Below, in pieces: positions 26,012 to 34,712 of a stretch of DNA of 64,000 bases. This DNA is from Sphingopyxis bauzanensis (GTDB lineage Bacteria; Pseudomonadota; Alphaproteobacteria; Sphingomonadales; Sphingomonadaceae), in the NCBI RefSeq assembly GCF_002205675.1, contig NZ_NISK01000001.1, positions 863,054 to 927,053 of the forward strand, read 5' to 3'. A program made the translations under genes and the position numbers. The number at the start of each line of letters is the position of its first letter. Position 1 is the first letter of the stretch. Below the pieces are notes generated by a model. The model was not told the DNA's origin, did not search any database, and was given only the letters and a program-made list of their open reading frames with translations.

Positions 26012-27154
26012 TCAAATTCTGCCCACCAGCGCCCGCATCAACACGCCACGGTAAATCGCCGTCAGCTTGTACAGATCCGCCACCGCCACCGCTTCATCGA
26101 GCTTGTGCATCGTCGCATTGGTCAGTCCGAATTCGACCACGGGACACAGCGCGTGCAGGAAGCGCGCGTCCGATGTACCTCCGGTCGTCGACATCTCCGC
26201 CAACACATCGGTCTCGGCATGGATCGCCTCGGCGACCAGCCCCGACAATTCGCCCGGCGGGGTCAGGAATGCTTCGCCCGAAATCTTGCCGAGCACCTTC
26301 GCGGCGGGCTCCACGCCATGCGCAATGCGTTCGATCATTACCACCAGATCGGCGCCGCGATGCTGGTCGTTGAAGCGGATCGACAGCCGCGCGCGCGCCG
26401 ACGCGGGGATGACATTGGTCGCACCGTTGCCGACCTCGATATCGGTAAATTCGATGTTCGACGGCTGGAACCAGTCGTTGCCGGTGTCGAGCACCACCGC
26501 ATCGATCGCCGCCAAAATCTTGACCAGCTTGGGGATCGGATTGTCGGCCAGGTGCGGATAGGCGACATGCCCCTGTGTCCCCGGCACGTCGATCCAGATA
26601 TTGACCGACCCGCGCCGCCCGATCTTCACCATGTCGCCCAGTCGGTTCACCGATGTCGGTTCGCCGACGACGATCATGTCGGGCACGATCCCGCGTCCCG
26701 CCATATGCACCATCAGCGCGCGGGTGCCGAAAATCGCCGGCCCTTCCTCGTCGCCGGTGATGATCAGGCTGATTGTCCCCGCCTCGACCGGAGTCGCGGC
26801 GGCGGCGGCAACGAACGCCGCAATCGACCCCTTCATGTCGACCGCGCCGCGGCCATAGAGCAGATCGCCGCGGATTTCGGGGGCAAAGGCGTCGCCGGTC
26901 CAGCCCACACCCGGCGGCACGACGTCGAGATGCCCGGCAAAACCGAAATGCTTTGGTCCTGAGCCGGTCCGCACTGCGAGCAAATTTTCGACCGGCCCAT
27001 CGGGCTCGATCCCGTCGATAAAGCGCTCAACCGTAAAGCCCAGCGGAATGAGCGCCGCCTCCAGCACGTCGAACACGGCGCCGGTGGCGGGGGTGACGGA
27101 GGGCGCAGCGATCAGCTCCTGCGCGAGTTCAACGGGGTCGAAGTGCATGGTCAT
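26012..27154 (-). CDS. dapE: Succinyl-diaminopimelate desuccinylase
   Basis: DapE removes the succinyl group from N-succinyl-LL-diaminopimelate in lysine and peptidoglycan precursor synthesis. This 380-residue M20 metallopeptidase-fold enzyme has GHLDVVPPG with the first metal ligand, VDMKGSIAAF with the bridging Asp, GDEEGPAIFG with the catalytic Glu pair, and GGTSDARFLH near the C-terminus. The ATG is at 27154 (or 27148). Palindromic elements lie on both sides, 2 bp after its stop and 51 bp before its start. Confidence 0.96.
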   Translation of the reverse strand: MTMHFDPVELAQELIAAPSVTPATGAVFDVLEAALIPLGFTVERFIDGIEPDGPVENLLAVRTGSGPKHFGFAGHLDVVPPGVGWTGDAFAPEIRGDLLYGRGAVDMKGSIAAFVAAAAATPVEAGTISLIITGDEEGPAIFGTRALMVHMAGRGIVPDMIVVGEPTSVNRLGDMVKIGRRGSVNIWIDVPGTQGHVAYPHLADNPIPKLVKILAAIDAVVLDTGNDWFQPSNIEFTDIEVGNGATNVIPASARARLSIRFNDQHRGADLVVMIERIAHGVEPAAKVLGKISGEAFLTPPGELSGLVAEAIHAETDVLAEMSTTGGTSDARFLHALCPVVEFGLTNATMHKLDEAVAVADLYKLTAIYRGVLMRALVGRI

Positions 27155-27205
27155 GGCTGCCCTTTACCCGCCGACGCTGCGCCAAGTCGAGCCGATAGAA
27201 AAGGG

Positions 27206-27361
27206 TTCGCACAAAGTCACAAAGACACGAAGGGGCCGAGCAGTATCGCGGCCTTGGCTTTAGTTCTTGGCGCGCAGCGTATTTTTGATGTCGTCTGCGC
27301 TGCCAAACTGCGATCAATGGCCATGGCCTGCCCTCTTCGTGTCTTCGTGTCTTTGTGCGAA
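27206..27361. repeat. Palindromic element upstream of dapE
   Basis: A 27-bp arm at 27206-27232 matches the reverse complement of 27335-27361 at 25 of 27 positions. The core CACAAAGACACGAAG is nearly repeated twice within the right arm. The element fills most of the gap between the divergent dapE and cupin genes and shares its core with the inner arm at 25843-25857. Its spacer (about 100 nt) shows no gene. Confidence 0.78.
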
Positions 27362-27412
27362 ACAAAAGACGCTGAATCCGCACCCATCCGCGCCGCAACA
27401 GGAACCGACCCC

Positions 27413-27880
27413 ATGCCCAAACTCGACCTCGCCACCATCCCGCAAACCAACACCACCGGCTATCCCGCCCCCTATGACGCGCCGGTGCAGGGCCGCTGGT
27501 ACCGCCGTCTCGCCCCCGCGACCGGCCTCAGCGATTTCGCCGCCAGCCACGTTGTGCTGAAACCCGGCGCCTGGTCGTCGCAGCGCCACTGGCACGATGG
27601 CGAGGACGAGATGCTGGTGATGATTTCGGGCGAAGCGACCCTGATCGAAGACGAGGGCCGCTCGCCGATGCGCCCCGGCGATATCGCGGTGTGGCCCAAG
27701 GGCAGCACCAACGGCCATCATCTGATCAATGAATCGGACGCCGACTGCGTGTTTGTCGCGCTCGGTGGCGGCAAGAAGTACGACACCGGCGGCGGCTATT
27801 CGGACATCGACATGCTGTTCGGACCGGATGGCTATTTCCACAAGGACGGTACGCCCTATCCGACATCGCGGATTCCATGA
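27413..27880 (+). CDS. Cupin-domain protein
   Basis: This 155-residue single-domain cupin has the first metal motif in SSQRHWHDGEDEMLVMISGEATLIED and the second around PGDIAVWPKGSTNGHHLINES. Cupins of this size can be sugar-binding proteins, isomerases or small dioxygenases; the substrate is unknown. The ATG at 27413 follows AGGA. Its stop overlaps the start of the LysE-type exporter (ATGA at 27877), suggesting a two-gene unit in which enzyme and exporter are linked. Confidence 0.82.
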   Translation: MPKLDLATIPQTNTTGYPAPYDAPVQGRWYRRLAPATGLSDFAASHVVLKPGAWSSQRHWHDGEDEMLVMISGEATLIEDEGRSPMRPGDIAVWPKGSTNGHHLINESDADCVFVALGGGKKYDTGGGYSDIDMLFGPDGYFHKDGTPYPTSRIP

Positions 27881-28497
27881 GCGCCGCAGACTGGCTTGGT
27901 TTCGCGCTGGCGGTTCTGTTGATCGAATTGACCCCCGGTCCGAACATGGCGTGGCTCGCGGCTTTGTCGCTGGGCGAAGGGCGCTGGTCGGGGCTGGCGG
28001 CAACAGCGGGGGTTGCCATCGGCCTCTTCGTGAACGCGCTGGCCGCTGCGCTCGGTATCGCTTACATCGTTGCCGAAAGCGTGGCCCTGGCTCAAGCGCT
28101 GCGCTGGGGTGGTGCGGTCTTTCTATTGTGGCTGGCCTGGCAAAGCTGGCACGATGCAGGCGAAAATTCGCCCGCGATCCTTGGCGATCCCGGCCGATCG
28201 CGACGACATTTCCTGTCGGGCCTGACGGTAAATTTGCTCAATCCAAAAGCGATGCTCTTTTTTGTCGTCGTCATTCCCCAATTCAATGGCGGGGAGATAC
28301 CGGGCTTCGCGGTGGCCTTCGCACTTGCTCTGGTCAGCATTGTCATCGCCACGGCCGTCCATCTGGCGATTGTCCTTGGTGCCAGTCGGATCGGGGGATG
28401 GCTGAGTGATCCGGCGCGCACGCGGACGATCCGTCGCCTGCTGGCGCTCGCGATGGTCGGGATAGCGATCTGGTTCGCGGTGTCGGCGGGGAGTTAG
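27877..28497 (+). CDS. LysE/RhtB-family amino-acid exporter
   Basis: This 206-residue inner-membrane protein has about six hydrophobic segments and the family N-terminus with ELTPGPNMAWLAALSLGEGR, followed by GLAATAGVAIGLFVNALAAA and NLLNPKAMLFFVVVIPQF. RhtB-type carriers export homoserine, threonine or similar metabolites. It overlaps the cupin gene at its start and the converging GST gene at its stop (4 bp). Confidence 0.92.
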   Translation: MSAADWLGFALAVLLIELTPGPNMAWLAALSLGEGRWSGLAATAGVAIGLFVNALAAALGIAYIVAESVALAQALRWGGAVFLLWLAWQSWHDAGENSPAILGDPGRSRRHFLSGLTVNLLNPKAMLFFVVVIPQFNGGEIPGFAVAFALALVSIVIATAVHLAIVLGASRIGGWLSDPARTRTIRRLLALAMVGIAIWFAVSAGS

Positions 28498-29165
28498 GCT
28501 GGCGGCGTGCCCTCGAACTTCTCGATAATCCAGTCCTCGGCTTGCGCGCCGCCGATCCATTCCTGCATGCACGTGTGGCTGATCACTGCCTGCATATAGG
28601 CCAGCGCAAAGGGGGGCAGCGGGATCGAGTAAGTGATGAAGCGGGTGACCACCGGAGCGAACATCATGTCGGCGGCCGACCAGTCGCCGAACAGATAATC
28701 GCCCTCGCCGCCGAACCGCGCCCGCGCTTCGGCCCAGATTTGCAGGATGCGGACGACATCGGCCTGCACTTCGGGCAGCAGCGGCGCGGCGGGATAGATG
28801 CGGCGGATGTTCATGCTGTGATTGCGGCGCAGCGCGGCAAAGCTCGAATGCATTTCGGCCGCCATCGACCGCGCCATCGCGCGCGCCGCCATATTGTCGG
28901 GCCAATATCCCTTCGTCCCGCCGGTCTTTTCATTGAGATAGTCGATAATCGCCAGACTGTCCCATACGACGATGTCGTCGCCGTCCCACAGGATCGGCAC
29001 TTTGCCGCCCGACGGCGCAAATTCGTCACCCTCGCGGCGCTGGTTCCATTCCTCGTCATAGAGCGGGACGGTGATTTCTTCGAACGGGAGGCCGCTATGC
29101 TTGGCGGCGAGCCAGCCACGCAGGCTCCAGCTGGAATAGGCCTTGTTGCCGATGAACAGTTTCAT
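28494..29165 (-). CDS. Glutathione S-transferase family protein
   Basis: This 223-residue GST has a thioredoxin-like N-terminal domain (KLFIGNKAYSSWSLRGWLAAKHSG, with Ser in the active region; cis-Pro in KVPILW; WDSLAIIDYL) and an all-helical C-terminal domain with FGDWSAADMMFAPVV. It shares a 4-bp overlap at its stop with the convergent LysE-type gene. Substrate is unknown. A REP-like intergenic block separates it from engB upstream. Confidence 0.9.
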   Translation of the reverse strand: MKLFIGNKAYSSWSLRGWLAAKHSGLPFEEITVPLYDEEWNQRREGDEFAPSGGKVPILWDGDDIVVWDSLAIIDYLNEKTGGTKGYWPDNMAARAMARSMAAEMHSSFAALRRNHSMNIRRIYPAAPLLPEVQADVVRILQIWAEARARFGGEGDYLFGDWSAADMMFAPVVTRFITYSIPLPPFALAYMQAVISHTCMQEWIGGAQAEDWIIEKFEGTPPA

Positions 29166-29174
29166 GGGGTCTCC

Positions 29175-29340
29175 CTTTTTCCCTCTCCCTCGGAGCGAGA
29201 GGGTTGCGAAGACTTGGCAGCTTGCTGCCTAGTCGAAGCTGGGTGAGGGGGCGACGCTGGCGTCCTTGCCCTCACCAAGTTGCGGTAGGCCCGACTTCGT
29301 CGGTCCAACCTTCACTATCCTCTCCCTCAAGGCGAGAGGA
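29175..29340. repeat. Intergenic hairpin block between GST and engB
   Basis: Two similar small hairpins (CCTCTCCCTCGGAGCGAGAGG-like at 29180-29200 and CTCTCCCTCAAGGCGAGAG at 29321-29339) bracket further inverted stretches, such as GGCAGCTTGCTGCC at 29216-29229. The 182-bp gap between the GST start and the engB stop holds no gene. It looks like a composite REP-type element or the transcript end of engB. Confidence 0.5.
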
Positions 29341-29347
29341 GCGAAAG

Positions 29348-30007
29348 TCAAACCTCCACCGCCTCCAGCACCGCCGTACGCAGCTCGGCAATCCCCAAGC
29401 CCTTCTCCGACGACGTCACAATCACCTCGGGATGCGCCGCGGCATGTTTGCGCGCTTCGGCCTCGGTCGCGGCGTGGACCGCGGCCAGCTCGCTGGCTTT
29501 GATCTTGTCGGCCTTGGTCAACACGATGCGATAGCTGACCGCGGCGGTGTCGAGCATTTCGAGGAACTCGCGGTCGACATCTTTCAACCCGTGACGGCTG
29601 TCGATCAGCACCAAAGTGCGCTTCAACACCGCGCGCCCGCGCAGATAATCGTTGATCAGGTATCGCCATTTCTTGACGACATCCTTCGGCGCCTTGGCAA
29701 AACCATAGCCGGGCATATCGACCAGTCGGAACACCAAAGGTTCGCCGACGTCGAAGTAATTGAGCTCCTGCGTCCGCCCCGGGGTCACCGACGTGCGCGC
29801 CAGCCCGTTGCGGTTGGTCAGCGCGTTGAGCAGCGACGATTTGCCGACGTTCGATCGCCCCGCAAAGGCAATCTCGGGCATGCTCGGCGGCGGCAGATGT
29901 TCGAGCGCCGGCGCCGATTTCAGGAAGGCGATCGGTCCCGAAAACAGTTTGCGCGCGCGTTCCGCCCGTTCCGGATCCGCGCCGGGTTCAAGATCGATAT
30001 CGCTCAC
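29348..30007 (-). CDS. engB: Ribosome-biogenesis GTPase EngB/YsxC
   Basis: EngB is a small essential GTPase for 50S assembly. The 219-residue protein has a short acidic N-terminal extension, then G1 GRSNVGKSS, the G2 threonine in TPGRTQ, G3 DMPGYG, G4 TKADK and G5 TSSEKGLG. The GTG at 30007 overlaps the yidC stop (GTGA), showing that the gene closes the rpmH-rnpA-yidD-yidC-engB cluster. Confidence 0.95.
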   Translation of the reverse strand: MSDIDLEPGADPERAERARKLFSGPIAFLKSAPALEHLPPPSMPEIAFAGRSNVGKSSLLNALTNRNGLARTSVTPGRTQELNYFDVGEPLVFRLVDMPGYGFAKAPKDVVKKWRYLINDYLRGRAVLKRTLVLIDSRHGLKDVDREFLEMLDTAAVSYRIVLTKADKIKASELAAVHAATEAEARKHAAAHPEVIVTSSEKGLGIAELRTAVLEAVEV

Positions 30008-31758
30008 GTCGCCGCCTGCGCCTTCAGCGCCGGGAACTTGCGGTACATCCACTGCTGCTGCGCGATCGACAGGATATTATTGGTGATCCAGTAGAGCAGC
30101 AGGCCCGCGGCGAACGGCGCCATGATGAACATGAACAGCCATGGCATGATCTTGAACACCTGCGCCTGCACCGGGTCGGCCGGGGCGGGGTTCAGGCGGA
30201 ACTGCAACCACATCGTCACGCCCAGGATCACCGCCATCACGCCGATCGCCAGGATCGACGGCGGGGTAAAGGGCAGCAGGCCGAACAGATTGAGGATGTG
30301 CAGCGGATCGGGCGCCGACAGATCCTTGATCCACAGGATGAACGGCTGGTGGCGCATTTCGATCGCCAGCATCAGCACCTTGTACAGCGCATAGAAAATC
30401 GGGATCTGGATCAGGATCGGCAGACAGCCCGCCAGCGGATTGATTTTTTCGTCCTTATAGAGCTTCATCAGCTCCTGCTGCATCTTGGGCTTGTCGTCCT
30501 TGAAGCGTTCCTGCAGCGCTTTCATCTTCGGCTGGACAACGCGCATTTGCGCCATCGACGAGAATTGCCGGTTGGCGATCGGGAACATCAGCAGGCGGAT
30601 GATCAGCGTCAGCGCCATGATCGCGACGCCGAAATTGCCGACCTGCAGGAACAGCCAGTGCAGCAACTTGAAGATCGGCACCGCGAAAAATTCGAACCAG
30701 CCCCAATCGATCGCGTTCGACAGGCGGGTGATGCCCAGCTTGTCCTGATAGCTTTCGAGAACCTCGACTTCCTTGGCACCGGCAAAGATGCGGCTGGTGG
30801 TCGTGATCTGCTGGCCCGGGCCGACCTGCGCAAAGTCGCGCGCAAACAGCGTCTGGTAATTGTTTGCGCTCGGCGAACTGATCGCCGCGGTGACGCGCTC
30901 GCCCTTCGCCGGAACGATCGCCGCCAGCCAATATTTATCGGTGAAGCCCAGCCAGCCCGCGGCATTGTAGCGCACGGTGCGGTTCGGCGCTTCCTCAAGA
31001 TCGTCATAATCGGTGTCGAACACAGACTTGCCGTCGAGATAGCCGGTCGGGCCGACGTGGATCGTCCAGCTGTCGACCTCATGCGGGTCGGTCGGTTTGC
31101 CCAGCCGGTCGATCAGTGCAAAGCTGCTCGCGCTCACTGGCGCGGCGCCGCTGTTGGCGATCGTCTGTTTGGCGGTGATCAGATAATTGGCGTCGATGCT
31201 ATATTCGATGCGGAACGTCTGGCCGGTTGTGTTGGCCCAGCTCAGCGTCACCGGCGACGTCGGGGTCAGTTTGCTGCCGGTCGCGGTCCACACGGTGCTC
31301 GCATTCGGCACCGCGATGCCCTGCGCCGACCAGCCGATGCTGGCGAAATAGGCCGCCTTGGTGCCGCCCGGCGCAAACAGGCGCACCGGGGGCGAATCCT
31401 TTTTGATCGTCTGGCGATATTTGGTCAGCGTGATGTCGTCGATACGCGCGCCGACCAGGTTGATCGATCCGGCCAGCGCGGGGGTTTCGATCGGCACGCG
31501 GTTACCCTCGGCCAGCGCGGCCTCGACCGGGCGGATCGCCTGCGTCGCGGGGGCAGCGGGGGCCGTGGCGGTGGGCAGCGCGCTCGGCTGGCCCTGTGCC
31601 GCCGGGGTGGTGGCGGGCGTGCCATTGGCGCCGGCGACAGTCGTCGTCACATCGGGCTTGGCCGGGGTCGGGAAAAACTGTGCCGAGACGAAGTTCCAGC
31701 CCAGCAGGATGGCCACCGACAACAATATTGCCGCGATCAGATTACGCTTGTCGTCCAC
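30004..31758 (-). CDS. yidC: Membrane protein insertase YidC
   Basis: YidC inserts and folds inner-membrane proteins, alone or with SecYEG. The 584-residue protein starts at GTG with an N-terminal membrane anchor ([18 protein letters not shown]), a long Ala/Pro/Thr-rich linker and a periplasmic beta-sandwich domain. The conserved C-terminal domain has five membrane helices ([14 protein letters not shown]..., [27 protein letters not shown]). Its stop overlaps engB, and yidD lies 45 bp upstream. Confidence 0.96.
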   Translation of the reverse strand: MDDKRNLIAAILLSVAILLGWNFVSAQFFPTPAKPDVTTTVAGANGTPATTPAAQGQPSALPTATAPAAPATQAIRPVEAALAEGNRVPIETPALAGSINLVGARIDDITLTKYRQTIKKDSPPVRLFAPGGTKAAYFASIGWSAQGIAVPNASTVWTATGSKLTPTSPVTLSWANTTGQTFRIEYSIDANYLITAKQTIANSGAAPVSASSFALIDRLGKPTDPHEVDSWTIHVGPTGYLDGKSVFDTDYDDLEEAPNRTVRYNAAGWLGFTDKYWLAAIVPAKGERVTAAISSPSANNYQTLFARDFAQVGPGQQITTTSRIFAGAKEVEVLESYQDKLGITRLSNAIDWGWFEFFAVPIFKLLHWLFLQVGNFGVAIMALTLIIRLLMFPIANRQFSSMAQMRVVQPKMKALQERFKDDKPKMQQELMKLYKDEKINPLAGCLPILIQIPIFYALYKVLMLAIEMRHQPFILWIKDLSAPDPLHILNLFGLLPFTPPSILAIGVMAVILGVTMWLQFRLNPAPADPVQAQVFKIMPWLFMFIMAPFAAGLLLYWITNNILSIAQQQWMYRKFPALKAQAAT

Positions 31759-31803
31759 GCTCTACGGTCTCTCTTCGTCTCAAAATGTCGGGGAAAACGG
31801 CAG

Positions 31804-32016
31804 CTACGGCACCGGATCATGGCCATGCCCGCCCCAAGGATGGCAGCGCAATAGCCGCTTTGTCGCCAGCCAGCCACCCTTGATCGCACCATAGCGTGAC
31901 AGCGCGGTGATGGCATAGGCGCTGCACGAGGGCGAATAGCGGCAGGTCGGCGGCAGGATGCGCGACGGCCCGATCTGCCACCCGCGCGCGATCAGGATGA
32001 GCAGCCGGGCGATCAT
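31804..32016 (-). CDS. yidD: Membrane protein insertion efficiency factor YidD
   Basis: This 70-residue protein has the YidD signature: a short hydrophobic N-terminus, PTCRYSPSCSAYAITAL with its cysteines, and the C-terminal RCHPWGGHGHDPVP. It sits between rnpA and yidC as in most bacteria and is thought to help YidC-dependent insertion. The ATG is at 32016. Confidence 0.94.
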   Translation of the reverse strand: MIARLLILIARGWQIGPSRILPPTCRYSPSCSAYAITALSRYGAIKGGWLATKRLLRCHPWGGHGHDPVP

Positions 32017-32127
32017 ACCGGAAGCCCGGAAAACTGCGCAACTTCACCCGCAATTCGCGTTCGGGACGGGGCAGGCGAGGCGGTCATTCCGAAACGGTAC
32101 ACCGGCGAAATAATGCAGGACAGGCCT

Positions 32128-32475
32128 TCATCGCGCCAATTTCTTCGCGGCGCGCGTCAACGCCGAATCGAGCTGCTCGCCCAGCTCGGCAAAGACGATG
32201 TCGTTGCCGCCGGGGCGCCCGATCAGCACATGGTCGGCGCCCGAAATCCCCGATTCGGGCAGCGCCGCACGGCACAGTTCGCGCAGCCGGCGTTTCATCC
32301 GGTTGCGGGTGACGGCGTTGCCGACTTTCTTGCTGACGGTATAGCCAATGCCCATTGCGTCGTCGGCGTCGCCGCGCTGGCGGACGAGCAGGACAAAGCC
32401 GGGCATGGGAAAGCGAAGGCCGCGGTTGGCGGCCAGAAATTCGCTGCGTTTTGAAAGCGTTCGCACCAGTTTCAC
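32128..32475 (-). CDS. rnpA: Ribonuclease P protein component
   Basis: RnpA is the basic protein subunit that helps RNase P mature tRNA 5' ends. The protein (115 residues) has the FxxxR-type entry (LSKRSEFLAANRG) and the RNR signature helix in KKVGNAVTRNRMKRRLRE. The GTG at 32475 is chosen: it lies 20 bp after the rpmH stop and gives the usual length, although the frame stays open further upstream across rpmH. Confidence 0.94.
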   Translation of the reverse strand: MKLVRTLSKRSEFLAANRGLRFPMPGFVLLVRQRGDADDAMGIGYTVSKKVGNAVTRNRMKRRLRELCRAALPESGISGADHVLIGRPGGNDIVFAELGEQLDSALTRAAKKLAR

Positions 32476-32495
32476 TGGCGCAGAAGCGTCAGCGG

Positions 32496-32630
32496 TCAGG
32501 CCGACAGCTTCTTGCGGCCCTGGGCGCGGCGGTTGGCGAGAATCTTGCGACCGCCGACCGTCGCCTTGCGGGCGCGGAAACCGTGGCGACGGGCGCGCAC
32601 GAGGTTGCTCGGTTGAAAGGTACGCTTCAT
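32496..32630 (-). CDS. rpmH: 50S ribosomal protein L34
   Basis: This small gene encodes 44 residues beginning [18 protein letters not shown] and ending GRKKLSA, the complete and highly conserved L34 sequence. It heads the rpmH-rnpA-yidD-yidC-engB cluster on the minus strand. It lies under a longer open frame belonging to rnpA, which makes it easy to miss. Confidence 0.97.
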   Translation of the reverse strand: MKRTFQPSNLVRARRHGFRARKATVGGRKILANRRAQGRKKLSA

Positions 32631-32659
32631 CGCGGTTATCCCTAAATCTCTTGCAAGGC

Positions 32660-32693
32660 TCTAACAGAAAAGGGCCGCCAAACGTGGGCGGCC
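32660..32693 (-). terminator. Intrinsic terminator between the PGPGW gene and rpmH
   Basis: On the minus strand GGCCGCC and GGCGGCC (32687-32693 and 32673-32679) pair around a 7-nt loop and are followed by CTTTTCTGTT. It would end transcription of the PGPGW-type gene and insulate the rpmH cluster. Confidence 0.75.
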
Positions 32694-32731
32694 ACTGATG
32701 GAGGCGCGGATAAGCGAGAGTCGGCGGAAAG

Positions 32732-33067
32732 TCAATTGGCATCGCGGCGGTTTTCCAGCGCTTCACCATCGGCTGCGATCAGCGCGTCGCGCGCGCGCCG
32801 CCGCGCTGCGCTGGTCCGCCGCATCACCCGGTCGGTCCAGGCGGCATAGCGCGGATGGCGTCGTTTGAAGCGGACATAGATGCGCTTCGCCCACGCGCTG
32901 TTCTGCAGGCACAGCATCAGCCCGACGGGGAACAGGATCAGAAAGCCGGGGCCGGGGAGCACCCCGATGATTGGCGAAATCAGAATCAGCAGCACGCCCA
33001 GAATGAACAGCGCGAGCCGCACCTGCGCGGTCGACCGCAATCGCTGGTAAAGGCTGCGTCTCGCCAT
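32732..33067 (-). CDS. PGPGW-type small membrane protein
   Basis: This 111-residue protein has two adjacent hydrophobic segments (LALFILGVLLILISPIIGVL and FLILFPVGLMLCL) joined by the PGPG motif, followed by a very basic tail. This matches the putative transmembrane PGPGW family, whose function is unknown. The ATG at 33067 avoids a non-homologous extension. It is upstream of rpmH and separated from it by a terminator. Confidence 0.8.
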   Translation of the reverse strand: MARRSLYQRLRSTAQVRLALFILGVLLILISPIIGVLPGPGFLILFPVGLMLCLQNSAWAKRIYVRFKRRHPRYAAWTDRVMRRTSAARRRARDALIAADGEALENRRDAN

Positions 33068-33109
33068 GAAGGCCGATGTGGGGAGCAAGGCGGGCGGTTG
33101 CAACTATCG

Positions 33110-33184
33110 CGTCGCCCCTGGAAGGCGGGGCCGCTATCGGCGTAGTACAAGGCGACCAACGGCCCCCGCTTCGTGGGGGCGACG
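33110..33184. repeat. REP-like inverted repeat, CGTCGCCCC family (copy 3)
   Basis: The left arm CGTCGCCCCTGGAAGGCGGG (33110-33129) pairs with the right arm CCCCGCTTCGTGGGGGCGAC up to 33184, enclosing about 35 nt. It closely resembles the 9647-9731 element, including the GGGGCCGCT sequence after the left arm. It fills the gap between two minus-strand genes. Confidence 0.7.
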
Positions 33185-33188
33185 GGCA

Positions 33189-33968
33189 TTAATGCAGCGT
33201 GACGAACCTCGCCATGTCGTCGCGGGTCAGGTAGCGTACCTCGTCGAACGGGGTGCTGTTGGTCAGCGCGTAAAAGGCGCGCGCCTTGGCGTCGTCCATC
33301 CCCATCTCGCGGTAATAGCCGAGATATTCGGCATGCACCGGGTCGCTGGCGGCGTAATCATTCGCCTCGCGCCCCGTGTCGTCGGCCCAGCTGTGCACCC
33401 CGAATTCGGCGTCCGAAGCGGCGCGGCGGGTGCTGCCGGCGAGCCAAAGCTCGACCGCGCCCGACCGCACCGAGCCGCCACTCGGGACGACGGTTTCCAT
33501 TCCCGCGCGGCGGATCGCGCGCGCCAATATCAGGTTCGCTTCCTCGTCGAGGCTGCCAGGGCAGTCCACCATCTCCAGCCGCTTGAGCCCCGGAAAGGCG
33601 GCCAGCATCGCCGCAAACTGGCGCGGCGTCGCCGACGTCACGTCGCCCGCCATGCGCACCGTGGCCGCGTCGATCACGGCAAAGGGACCGTAATGCGCCT
33701 TGGCTCGGCCCAGCGTTGCCAAGGCCTCGCTCGGTGCATAGCGCCGCGTCGCCGCCATGTCGGCGTCCTCGGCCAGCGCGTCGTCATCGAACAACGCGGC
33801 CTCTTCGTCGAAGACTGCGCCGTGGGCATCGCTGCCGACCTCTTCCCACGTCCAGCTCACCGTCGTGGTGACGGTCAGGCCCTGCTGCGCCTGCACCGGT
33901 GCAAACGCCAGCACCGCCGCGCAAAGCGCGACGAATAGGGTGCGGGCGAGGGCGATCGGTGAAGCCAT
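33189..33968 (-). CDS. Secreted protein of unknown function, possible ClpP/crotonase-like fold
   Basis: This 259-residue protein has a cleavable signal peptide (ALCAAVLAFAPVQAQ). The central part (LKRLEMVDCPGSLDEEANLILARAIRRAGMETV...) resembles the layout of ClpP/crotonase-like periplasmic proteins (COG3904-type): a Gly-Ser turn, a helix labelled by ARAIR, a strand, then SGGSVRSGAVELWLAGSTRRAA and FGVHSWAD. The catalytic Ser-His arrangement is not clear, so it may be inactive as a protease. A low-confidence family suggestion; periplasmic location is better supported. It lies after the accessory operon but 87 bp away from it. Confidence 0.6.
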   Translation of the reverse strand: MASPIALARTLFVALCAAVLAFAPVQAQQGLTVTTTVSWTWEEVGSDAHGAVFDEEAALFDDDALAEDADMAATRRYAPSEALATLGRAKAHYGPFAVIDAATVRMAGDVTSATPRQFAAMLAAFPGLKRLEMVDCPGSLDEEANLILARAIRRAGMETVVPSGGSVRSGAVELWLAGSTRRAASDAEFGVHSWADDTGREANDYAASDPVHAEYLGYYREMGMDDAKARAFYALTNSTPFDEVRYLTRDDMARFVTLH

Positions 33969-34055
33969 GCCCCCGCTTTCGCGCCCGCGCGCTTGCCAAA
34001 ACGCAAAGCGGCAACGTCAGCGCCGCGTTAACCCCATTGCGGGACGCTTGCCACG

Positions 34056-34709
34056 TCAATCGCGGTCGGGGGCGCCGCCGGGAAAATAGTGGCGGTAGGG
34101 GCGCGCGCCATCGACCGCGCGCGCGACCGACGGATGCGCGAGCAGCCGCGCGCGATAGGCGCGTAGATTGGCAAAATGCGCCGGGATTTCATGCACCCAG
34201 TCGGCGTAGAACAGCGACGGTGCCGCGGCGCAGTCGGCCAGCGTGAAGCCGTCGGGCGTCGCCCAGCCGCCGCCCGCCAATTGCATGTCGAGCCAGCCAT
34301 AGATGGTATCGAGCGCTGCCCGTGCCTTTTCGACGATCATCGGCGCATGCCCCTCCGGCCCGCGGATGCGGTCGTTCACGATGTCCTGCATCACCGCCAT
34401 CACATGCAGGTCGAAAATACGGTCCAGCTGCCGCACCCGCAGCGCCGCATCGGGGTCCGCGGGGATCAGCCGCGGTTCGGGCTGCACGCGGTCGAGATAT
34501 TCGATGATGATCGACGTTTCGAACAGCGTCCGGTCGCCATCGACGAGCAGCGGAAATTTCCCCACCGGCCACAGCGCATGCAGTTGCTTGCTATGCTGCG
34601 GAAATTCGGGGTCGACATTGCGATAGTCGAAATCGATACCCTTTTCGTCCAGCGCGATCTGCGCCTTCCAGCTGTAGGATGAAAAGGGGTGGGCATAGAG
34701 GGTCAGCAT
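34056..34709 (-). CDS. Glutathione S-transferase family protein
   Basis: This 217-residue GST has the N-terminal thioredoxin domain with HPFSSYSWKAQIALDEKG (Ser in the active-site position), VGKFPLLVDGD containing the cis-Pro, and FETSIIIEYLD. The C-terminal helical domain contains the FTLADCAAAPSL segment with the usual N-capping box. It begins 3 bp after the PhnB-type gene and is the last member of the TetR-led run. It may conjugate or isomerise glutathione adducts of compounds handled by the neighbouring VOC proteins; that link is inferred. Confidence 0.9.
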   Translation of the reverse strand: MLTLYAHPFSSYSWKAQIALDEKGIDFDYRNVDPEFPQHSKQLHALWPVGKFPLLVDGDRTLFETSIIIEYLDRVQPEPRLIPADPDAALRVRQLDRIFDLHVMAVMQDIVNDRIRGPEGHAPMIVEKARAALDTIYGWLDMQLAGGGWATPDGFTLADCAAAPSLFYADWVHEIPAHFANLRAYRARLLAHPSVARAVDGARPYRHYFPGGAPDRD

Positions 34710-34712
34710 CGC

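Noticed and set aside
25799..27361. CRISPR array made from the CACAAAGACACGAAG repeats
   Set aside because: The repeats are inverted pairs in two distant elements, not evenly spaced direct repeats with spacers, and no cas genes are present.
30298..31854. A 518-codon open frame antisense to yidC
   Set aside because: Arg/His/Gln-rich translation typical of shadow frames; yidC is unmistakable.
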